From positions 52,789 to 116,788 of the forward strand of contig JASANG010002822.1 of the NCBI GenBank assembly GCA_030248215.1: 64,000 nucleotides of DNA, written 5' to 3'. Position 1 is the stretch's first letter; each line of letters starts with the position of its first letter. A program made the translations under genes and the position numbers. This stretch comes from Enoplolaimus lenunculus. Lineage: Eukaryota; Nematoda; Enoplea; Enoplida; Thoracostomopsidae. Below are positions 50,755 through 60,300 of this stretch, piece after piece. Under the pieces are notes generated by a model that saw only the letters and a list, made by a program, of their open reading frames with translations, was not told the DNA's origin and made no database searches.

Positions 50755-51230
50755 AGGGACGGTCTGGGCCATCAAATAGCAACTGCAACTGTCTCGATTT
50801 CTGGCGACAGCAACCATGGCGATTTTTTGGCAGCCACGGTCAGGGTCAGCGAATGGCAAACTGCAATTGTGGTGATATATAGCAACAACGATACGGATTC
50901 TCTAATGGCAACTGCAACTCGGGCGATTTTTAACGACAACAACCATGGCGACTTTTGGCAGGGATGGTTTGGATCTTCAAATGACAACAACAACCGTAGC
51001 GATTTTTGGCAGCAACGGTTCGGATCCTCAAATGGCAACCGCAGTTGTGGCAATTGTTGACGACAGCAACCACGGGGATTTTTTGCAGCGACGGTTCAAA
51101 TGATCAGCCATGACTGTTTTTGGCAACAACGTTCGGGTCCGCAAGTAGCTACAGCAACCATGGCGATTTTTAGCATCGACGATTCGGATAGAAAATTGGC
51201 AACTGCAAATATGCCGATTTTGGCCATTAA
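50755..51230 (+). repeat. Satellite array 3 (array 1-type units)
   Basis: About seven units with 'gcgatttttggcagcaacg', 'ttcggatcctcaaatggc' and 'aactgcaact' blocks, as in array 1. It lies between MITE copies E and F. Confidence 0.8.
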
Positions 51231-51386
51231 AGGGATACTGGATTCAACATGGAAGCTCGCCATGTAACATTAGCAACAATTGATTTATTATTGGTCTCGC
51301 ATCCTGGAATTGGTAACAGAGGAGGCAAGACAAAGATTCGAAGACGAAAAGCAATTTTTGCTAGCGTGGCATTTTTTGAACTTTGC

Positions 51387-51540
51387 GCCAATGTATAGAC
51401 TACAGGGCCGTAACAGTAGATAAGCGTATTCCTAAGCCTAAACCTAAGCCTAAGCAAAAAGTATTTCTAAAGCTTAAGCTTTACTTTACTCTATTGCAGT
51501 CCTGTAGAAAAACGTTCCGCTCCTAATCTTTACATGGGCC
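51387..51540. mobile_element. GGCC-end MITE with CCTAAG core, copy F
   Basis: Left end 'gccaatgtatagactacag', core CCTAAG repeats, then 'ctattgcagtcctgtagaa' and right end 'cctaatctttacatgggcc'. AACTTTGC stands directly left of the element and again one base beyond its right end, an 8-bp target duplication. Confidence 0.8.
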
Positions 51541-51639
51541 AAACTTTGCCAGAAAGAACGGTGTCTTTGTGAAAACACATCGGGATGAGTCAAGGACAAT
51601 TAAAATATATCATTGCAAGCTTCAACATCTCCGTTCATC

Positions 51640-51745
51640 ATATGTACATTAAACTCATCAAACTTGCTTGTAAGTAATCGAAAACAATTATAAGCCATTC
51701 CTTAATACTTTATGATCCCTTTAGCAAACTGTGTTGGCTACAATC
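51640..51745. repeat. GGGCCCGTAGCCA-type repeat, copy 8 (decayed)
   Basis: Only the central 'acttgcttgtaagtaatcg' and the right 'gcaaactgtgttggctaca' blocks are recognisable. Confidence 0.4.
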
Positions 51746-51835
51746 CTGAAACTTTATGATTTGGGCATGAATACTTGAAGCTTAACGCATGACAGTTATT
51801 GCACGAAGTGCATTTCATTTTAAAGCAACGACATT

Positions 51836-52098
51836 CACTGTAAATTCAAGTGAGTTGATTTTAACTCAGAATAACTTGAAATGCACTCAGAAATTTGAGC
51901 TCTGAATTTGTTCTTTCAGAACTCAGAATTCTGAATTGCTGGAACTCGTTCTGAGTTAATTAATCAATGATTCGGAATTAAACCAGATCTGTGTGGATTA
52001 ATATTTACTGTTATTAAATGAGAATATAAGAAAATCAGAAATATATAAATATAAATTCTATCTTTGAGTTAATTAATCAGCTAATTGGAAATTACAGT
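51836..52098. mobile_element. CACTGTAAA-type MITE, copy 3
   Basis: Left end CACTGTAAATTCAAGTGAG and right end the inverse (aaattacagtg). Inner blocks 'aactcagaat' and 'attctgagtt' pair as well. Confidence 0.75.
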
Positions 52099-52114
52099 GC
52101 AGTACTCAGTGTCG

Positions 52115-52300
52115 GAGAAATTCCAGGGGGGGACTCAAGCTCGAGTGCGAAGCGATCGAGAAGCCAGACGCAATTTAAAACTTAAGCGGTTTTTGTTTAA
52201 ACCGGTTAGGGTGGGGGCCCCTTTAGGGATGGACCCCACAAATGGCGGGTATGGGAGGTGGCTGCTCCGTCCCTGGTGGTACTTCGTCGAGTTCGGCCAA
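52115..52300. repeat. GC-rich dispersed repeat, copy 2
   Basis: It matches 28.23-28.45 kb through 'gaagcgatcgagaagccag', 'aaccggttagggtggg' and 'gcccctttagggatgg'. It is followed immediately by a GGCC-end MITE fragment. Confidence 0.7.
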
Positions 52301-52420
52301 TGTAAATCAGGACCGTAACAGCAGTATAAGCATATATCTAAGTCTAAATCCTAAACCTTAAGCAATAAGCGTGTGCGCAAAATTAAGCGTAAACCTAAGC
52401 TTAAGTATAAAATTAGTCGA
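52297..52420. mobile_element. GGCC-end MITE fragment, copy G
   Basis: 'ggccaatgtaaatcaggac' then 'cgtaacagcagtataagc' and degenerate CCTAAG repeats. The right end is replaced by a CACACGTGCAAG-type fragment at 52.42-52.56 kb. Confidence 0.65.
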
Positions 52421-52610
52421 AAGCCCTATTCACACGTTCAAGTTGGGCAGCAAAAGCTTGTTCGTAAAACTTGCAAGTCCAAGTTTTGTTACAATACAGC
52501 TTTGAAGGTCTTGCAGCTGCAAATTATTGACTGTAATTCATCCTATGTATATAATTAAGCTGGAATACCCCACATACGTGTTTTGGACAAATGCCCGTTA
52601 ATTTTTTGTA

Positions 52611-52820
52611 CACTGCAAAAAATGGTGAGTCAAATTGATTATTCCCGAAATCGGCTTTTCGGGACTGCACAAATTTACTCAAAATTCGACTTCGCCACAG
52701 TCACATTCGATTCACCGAGTCGCACGTTTTTCTCTGGCATAGTCATATTTGACACAGTTTGTGTAGTCCCATAGAGCCTATTTCGAAGAGAGTGAATTTG
52801 ACTCCTCATTTTTTGCAGTG
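52611..52820. mobile_element. CACTGCAAAAAA-type MITE, complete (210 bp)
   Basis: It begins CACTGCAAAAAATGGTGAG and ends with the inverse, CTCATTTTTTGCAGTG, with 'tcaaattga'/'tttgact' inside the arms. TA stands on both sides (52609-52610 and 52821-52822), consistent with a Tc1/mariner-type target duplication. The interior also pairs ('ctgcacaaa' with 'tttgtgtag'). Confidence 0.85.
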
Positions 52821-53552
52821 TAAATTTTAGGCGAGTTGCCCAAACGTGCTGAACACAACTAAAATCGCGTGAATTTAATTTGTAACAAACGGCAGTAGTA
52901 ACTATAATACTTATAAAAATCACACTACAATAAAAAACGAATAAACGCATAAATGTGCAATGGTGGGACCGGTGTGCCAGCGGATGCGTTTCTTCGCAGA
53001 TGTTTACCTCCCCCTCCCGCCGGAAAACTCGGTTGCTGATTTCGATTCCCTGCTGTGGATTAAATCTCATCCAGGACAATCCTTCTTAATCCTAAACTAA
53101 AACAGCCAAAAATTGAACAAAATGTTCAGCGAAGCTATCACACTGTACTGAACCACATTCTTCTACACCGAGCAGTATTTACTACGAGATAAGGTCAATC
53201 CAAAGTATCTGGCAAATGTTACTTTAAAGGACGTCCAGGTTTCTGGTGGGTCTATAAAAGAGTAGGTTTAAATGCTAGATTATATTTATTTATTTTAGGC
53301 TTAGGCTTAAGCTTTGGGTTTAGGAACACATTTTTGCAAAAGTGAAAATTTTTCGCTTAACCCTTTATCATATGAGTATTTTCTGTTTCATGTGAGACTT
53401 ACTTTTATGCTAATATTCGAACTCCAGTGACTGGAGTGGGAGGCGTATACCATCACCACTCAGCTATAGGAGCTTGATGCTCGAGCCCGAGGGGGTGGCT
53501 CTCACGTCTTGTGGTGAATTCGTACTATGTTTACGCACTTGTTAAATACTGC

Positions 53553-56500
53553 GGCCCATGTATAGATCAGGGGCTTCCACTTTTCCAGGGTGGAAAACTT
53601 ACGACCAGGAGTGCATCGCAGCCACTCCTGTATGACGACCTGATTTTTCACTGGTTGGTAGGAAAAATCGCGAGCATAGGTTTTGCTGTGGAAAAGTGGA
53701 AAATTGATAAGCCTGTATATTCCCTGGTTCGGTAGGGAAAATCTGTAGTGTAAAGTTTGTTTGGAAAACGGGAAAAGTGGAAAATTTAAAAGCTTACATT
53801 ATTCCTGGGTTGGTAGGGAAAATTTGAAGCATAGGTTTTGGTTGGAAAACGGGAAAAGTGGAAAATTGAAAAGCTTACATTATTCCTGGGTTGGTAGGGA
53901 AAATTTGAAGCATAGGTTTTGGTTGGAAAACGGGAAAAGTGGAAAATTTGAACGCCTTGATTTTCCCTTGGTTGGTAGGGAAAATCTGTAGTGTAAAAGT
54001 TTGTTTGGAAAACGGGAAAAGTGGAAATTTTAAAAGCTGACATTATTCCTGGGTCGGTAGGGAAAATTTGAAGCATAGGTTTTGGTTGGAAAACGGGAAA
54101 AGTGGAAAATTTGAACGCCTAGATTTTCCCTTGGTTGGTAGGGAAAATCTGCAGCATAGGTTTTGGTTGGAAAACGGGAAAATTGGAAAATTTAAACGCC
54201 TAAATTTACCCTGGGTTGGTAGGAAAATTCTGAAGCATTGTTTTGTTTTTAAAACGGGAAAAGTGGAAAATTTCTACGCCTAGATTTCCCCTTGGCTGGA
54301 AAGGAAAAACTAAAGCATAGGTTTTGTTTGGAAAATGGGAAAGTAGAAAATTCCAATGGAACGATTTAACAACACATAGCAGATATTTGCTAAAATTAAC
54401 AAGTTAAATATCATTTCAACGACCTGATTTCACCTCACCTGCGGCATCATCTCCGGTTCCGGCTACTTTTGTTCACTTCCGGCTCCGGATCTGGCATTTT
54501 TTCCCTCCGGTTACATCCTACAAACTAACAGGCAATATATTTCGACGCTGGTCAAAACAAGAAACCGCGGAGCGGAAAAGTGCAATGAACAAAATCTACT
54601 TTACACAGTTAAACCTAAATGAGCAGAGCATTTACCCGAAATAATACATGACTATTAAATATATCAGATTATGATAGTCCCAGCACAAGATTGGTCAAAA
54701 CAAGATACCACCGGGTGGCCCAGTATTATCAGAACATAAGTCTGCTAACAAAGTCGACGCTTTGAGTGACGCCTTAAGGTTGTAAAAAAGTTTTAATTTG
54801 TTTTAAAGACGTTGTTGGCTAATGGCCGGAAAGCCGAGGAAACATAAATATATCAAATTTGGTCGTCGCTGACTTCCAACCCAGGGTAAATCTAGGCGTT
54901 TAAATTTTCCACTTTTCCCATTTTTCAACCAAAACCTATGCTTCATATTTTCCCTACCAAGCCAGGGTAAGTAGTCTAGGCATTAAAATTTGAACTTTTC
55001 CCGTTTTCCAACCAAAACCTATGCTTCAGATATTCCCCACCAACCCAGGGTAAATCTAGGCATTGAAATTTTCCACTTTTCCCGTTTTCCAACCAAAACC
55101 TATGCTCCATATTTTCCCTACCAACCGAAGGTAAATCTAGGTCTTTAAATTTTCCACTTTTCCCATTTTCCAACCAAAACCCATGCTTCAGATTTTCCCT
55201 ACCAACCGAAGGTAAATCTAGGCCTTTAAATTTTCCACTTTTCCCGTTTTCCAACCAAAACCTATGCTTCAGATTTTCCCTACCAACCTAAGGTAAATCT
55301 AGGCCTTTAAATTTTCCACTTTTCCCGTTTTCCAACCAAAACCGATGCTTCAGATTTTCCCTACCAACCTAAGGTAAATCTAGGCCTTTAAATTTTCACT
55401 TTTCCCGTTTTGCAACCAAAACCTATGCTTCAGATTTTCCCTACCAACGTAAGGTAAATCTAGGCCTTTAAATTTTCCACTTTTCCCGTTTTCCAACCAC
55501 AACCGATGCTTCAGATTTTCCCTACCAACCTAAGGTAAATCTAGGCCTTTAAATTTTCCACTTTTCCCGTTTTCCAACCAAAACCTATGCTTCAGATTTT
55601 CCCTACCAACCTAAGGTAAATCTAGGCCTTTAAATTTTCCACTTTTCCCATTTTCCAACCAAAACCTATGCTTCATATTTTCCCTACCAACCTAAGGTAA
55701 ATCTAGGCCTTTAAATTTTCCACTTTTCCCGTTTTCCAACCAAAAACTATACTTCAAATTTTCCCTACCAAGCCAGGGTAAATCTAAGCTTTAAAATGTT
55801 CCACTTTTCCCGTTTTCCAACCAAAACCTATGCCTTACGCTTGAATTTTCCACTTTTCCCGTTTTCCAACCGAAACCTTTGCTTCAGGTTTTCCCTACCA
55901 ACCCAGCGAAAAAATCTAGGCATTAGAATTTTCCACTTTTCCCGTTTTACAACCGAAACCTTTGCTTCAGGTTTTCCCTACCAACCCAGGATAAAAATCT
56001 AGGCATTGGAATTTTCCACTTTTCCCGTTTTCCAACCAAAACCTATGCTTCAGATTTCCCTACCAACCCAGGGCAAAAATCTAGGCATTAAAATTTTCCA
56101 CTTTTCCCGTTTTCCAACCAAAACCTATGCCCTACGCTTGCATTTTCCACTTTTCCCGCTTTTCAACCAAAACCTTTGCTTCAGATATTTCTTGCTAACC
56201 AAGAAAATATCTAGGCATTTCAATTTTCCACTTTTCCTGTTTTCCAACCAAAACCTACGCTTCTGACTTTCCCTACCAACCCAGGGGAAAAATCTAGGCA
56301 TTAGAATTTTACACTTTTCCCGTTTTCCAACCAAAACCTATGCTTCAGATTTTCCCTACCAACCCAGGGGAAAATCTAGGCATTCGAATTTTCCACTTTT
56401 CCCGTTTTCCAACCAAAACCCATGCTTCAGATTTCCCTACCAACCCAGGGGAAAAATCTAGGCATTAGAATTTTACACTTTTCCCGTTTTCCAACCAAAA

Positions 56501-56755
56501 CCCATGCTTCAGATTTCCCTACCAACCCAGGGGAAAAATCTAGGCATTAGAATTTTCCACTTTTCCCGTTTTCAACCACAACCTATGCTTCAGATTTCCC
56601 TACCAGCCCAGGGTAAAATCTAGGCATTAAATTTTTTTAATTTTCCTACCAAATCAGCGGAAAATTTAGCCGTCATACAGGAGTGGCTACGCTGCACTCC
56701 TGGTTATAAGTTTTCCACCGTGGAAAACTGGAAGCCCCTGTGCTATACATTGGCC
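53553..56755. mobile_element. 3.2-kb foldback transposon with tandem-repeat arms
   Basis: The left end GGCCCATGTATAGATCAGG, 'ggcttccacttttccaggg' and 'caggagtgcatcgcagcca' reappear inverted at the right end (56.66-56.76 kb). The flank AATACTGC is present on both sides, an 8-bp target duplication. The left arm (53.66-54.35 kb) is a tandem array of 'gttggtagggaaaatctg', 'aagcataggttttggttgg' and 'aaaacgggaaaagtggaaa', with units of roughly 75-115 bp. The right arm (54.88-56.64 kb) is the same array in inverse orientation. About 500 bp of unrelated sequence separates them. No transposase is visible. The layout is that of Foldback/Galileo-like elements. Confidence 0.85.
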
Positions 56756-56759
56756 AATA

Positions 56760-57375
56760 CTGCGCGATACCATTTCACGTATATACACTGCGCTGAGTGG
56801 CCCATAGTCAACTCTATGTGAGAAGGGGTTAAATATAAAGATTTGGGCACATTGACTGAACGACAAAGCGTACAACAGGAAGAAACTTACGGCGACAAAA
56901 GCTTGTGTCGGTTGTGCGGGGTGGTCCGGGCAGAATGTTTTAAAGTGTAGACCTGTTTCGTTAAGGCACAAGCCTGCATTTGCCCAAAAATTGTCGAAGT
57001 TTACAAATTTTACATATTTGACCTTCTCATGACGTCTTCTAATCGTTTCATACCCAAAATCCGGCCTTCCGGATGGTAAAAATCTGCGAGTACATTTTTT
57101 CAGGAGTACAAATCCATGGATAAAAGAATCCGCTGTTACACCGGGATGGTTCGCCTGGGATTTTGACCCAGTTGAAATGTTTGCAATTGCTGACGGTAGA
57201 CTTTTAAATTTCCACTTTACATCATTTCGAGATTAAAAACATTTACGAAAGGGGCACATAGCTATAAAAACCTATATTTTAACACATAATGGCCAGAATA
57301 ACCCCGGGGGCAGAATCTTTCGAAGTTCGAGGGTATGCCCCCCAATGTTGCTTTTTAGTGACAGCCCTTTTCGTA
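56760..57375. other. Spacer downstream of the guanylate cyclase gene
   Basis: No gene is supported. It should hold the 3' untranslated region of the minus-strand cyclase. I could not place a poly(A) signal with confidence. Confidence 0.4.
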
Positions 57376-57377
57376 AT

Positions 57378-60300
57378 TTATTCGATTTCTGCACCGTCCA
57401 GTAGATCGTCCATTGCAGAATCATCGTGTCTGTTGGTTCCACTTCGCGATACAATTGCATCTGCGCGTGCTGGACCATTTTTGCTGTCAAGCCAGAACGT
57501 TTTCATGCTTCGTCCGTCCTTAAAAATCAGCTTTGCAACCACAAATCTTCAATACAGAATGCAAGAAAATTTCTAGAGCGGCAAGCAAACTTTTGTATAC
57601 AATGCTTGGCCCATGTAAAGATCAGAGGCGGAACGTTTTTCTGTTGGACTGCAATATAGTAAGCTTAAACTTTAGACTAATTTTTTTGCTTGGCTTAGGC
57701 TTAGGCTTCGGCTTAGGAATATGCTCATTCTTACGCTTAGATTTAGGTTTAGGCTTAGGCTTAGGCTTAGGCTTAGGAATATGCTTATAATGCTGTTCCG
57801 GCCCTACTCTTTACATTGGCCCAATCCATTATAGTATTTTCTGTTATGGGGGATCGAAGGCGTTAGTAGAATGGGGTCTCCTATCCCGAAATTTCTTTTT
57901 GACATAATTTGAGTGTTTCGACACGTAAAGTTAGCAGACGGCTTGATAGCTGTCTGGAAATTTTATCGAAATGTTCCGTTTAAGCAAATTTAGGTCCGTG
58001 CACTACAAGTCTGGAATGGATGCTCCCATCCCGAACACCGATGAGAGGAGTGGCATAACCAGACGCTGTAGCCAATTCCGATCTAACATAATGGGTACCC
58101 GCCAAGGATGGGTGGCAAAGACTTTAGTCTAGGGTAACCAACGTTATAGGCGCCTCTTTTTGGCCGTCCCTGTGGTCGCGTGCTAATTGAAGTATTTCAG
58201 CGTGTAGGTACAAGGAATTATGTTCTCATAAGTATATTCCACGGGAACGTTCCAAACAAAAGTTAACTGAAAATTGGAATAGTGAATTATTTTGATGGCT
58301 TACAAGTTAATTGACTCTACAGCCGTGTATTTATCTCGTCAAAAATTGAACTCAATAGTCAACTTACGTTGAGTTCATAGTATGAATACTGGGTGAATTT
58401 GAACAAACCAACGTTTTCTTGCTCCAATGCTTGTTTAGTCGACTCGCTGATTTGAATTTTCATCGGCTAAAAATGGTAAGCACACACCCTTAGCTGGAGC
58501 GAGGCCAGGAGTGCTGAGGTCCACTGGAATAACTTTATCCCCTCTGGCTATCAAAGTTGTAACTTCGCTAGTGAAACCATGTAAATTTTGGCTCATGTAT
58601 AGAACAGAGCCGGATTGTTTTCGGTCGGGCTGTAATGGAGTCAGTTTAAGCTTTACATTAACTTCTTTGCTTAGGCTTAGGCTTAGGCTTAGGCTTAGGC
58701 TTAGGAATAGGCTCATCCTTACGCTTAGACTTAGGCTTATGTTTAGGAAAATACTTATACTACTGTTCCGGTCCTGTTCTATACATTGGCTTAAATTTTT
58801 ACATTCCCTTGAAATCCTTTCAGCCCCACCTCAAGCATGTTGAATTAGCTACGCGACTGTGAAATTATATGAATTTTAATTTTAATAGAAAAATAATTGC
58901 AAAATTCAGTAAATTTTGACTTCAAAAACTGTTAATTTTACCGGCTGTGAGCATAAAGTTGGCAATAGGTTTTAATTTTGAAATGTACGAACCATTGACT
59001 CGAAAGCTACGACGTTTAAGCACTTTTTTGCTGGACAACATTTTTAATTTTACACAATCTTTTTTGTTGTAGCATTTCTCAATTTTTTGAAACTTATTGC
59101 TAACTGGTGATAGTTGCTATAGCAAATTGAGAAAACGACGTCATATGATACTGGTTGTCATTTAAAGCCATGGTGTATGGTAGCTGCGTTTAGCTGGTCT
59201 TAAGTGGTGTACATAATGAGGTTGCTTGGGCTATCCAAATTTTCGCAAACTGTACCTGACCACTGCTTTCCATATTATTTGCGATAAGAACATTTTCGCC
59301 AAACAAACAATACCGAGGCATTTTGGTTCCAACAACGCCAGTAATCACTGAACCGGAATGAATCCCTAGAAAAAAGACAGAAAATTCCTACTTAATTTTA
59401 AAAAATTCTCCAAAAACTGTGGATTTTAATAAATTGTAAAATATATATCAGAATGCGTTTGTAGGGTTCCTAAATGTTAGTTTACCTAAAGCACACTTCT
59501 ATACTTAAAGTTTAAATTAGCCAAAGGTTAAAAAAGTCAATAACTAAGCTTAAAGCCAAGCAAAAAATTAGTCTAAAGCCTAAACTTTCTCTATTGCAGG
59601 TCTAGAAAAAATGGTATGTCCATACGCGTGCTACACGAATCCTGGGGCTACCAGACCCTCTGTGGACAATCAAAAAACAATTGCCTGACAACTCAGTTAA
59701 TATAGCAAAACAAATTGGCCACTTTTAAGGCCGTAACAGTAGAATAAGCGTATTCCTAAACCTAAGCCTAAGCTTAATCATAAGCAACAAATATAGTCTA
59801 GAATCTAAGCCTACTCTTTCACAGACCCACCAGAAACCGAGACGGTTCTAAAAGTAACGATGGGCTGAAAAACCAATGAAAAATGGCATTCAAACGTGAA
59901 GTGAAGTTAGTCAAAAACGCAACGCCCGTTGATACATTTTAAACTGCACAAAATAACGCATTTGTCTAATCGTTTCCTCACACACTCAGTTTTGATTGGA
60001 TAGAAAAACAAAAATATCGCTAGCACTATTGTTTCTTATTTTCCTATGAAACAGCTTAGACTTAGGCTGAGGTTCAGGCTTAGGCGAAATCTGAGCCTAA
60101 GCCTAAGCCAAAGCCACAGCCTACTCTATTAATCCAGTGATATGTGCGGTGGAACAAATTGTAGTGGTAGGGGGTGTAGTAAACAAGGGTCCAAAATAAG
60201 GTACAGTTGCACACTCTTTTCTAAAAGCAAACTGACTAAAGTTTACCAGCACGAATCCGAACTCGTTTATTGGACGATGTTTCTTTCATTGTGCGAACAG

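Noticed and set aside
53761-56334. Repetitive open frames rich in ENGKSGKF or FPTKTYA
   Set aside because: They are frames through the arms of the foldback transposon in both orientations.
58000-58140. Possible 5S rRNA-like stretch ('gctcccatcccgaacacc')
   Set aside because: Only a short resemblance; the internal control region and the rest of the molecule do not match.
58660-58715. Interstitial telomere from (TTAGGC)n
   Set aside because: The hexamers lie inside MITEs with defined ends and target duplications.
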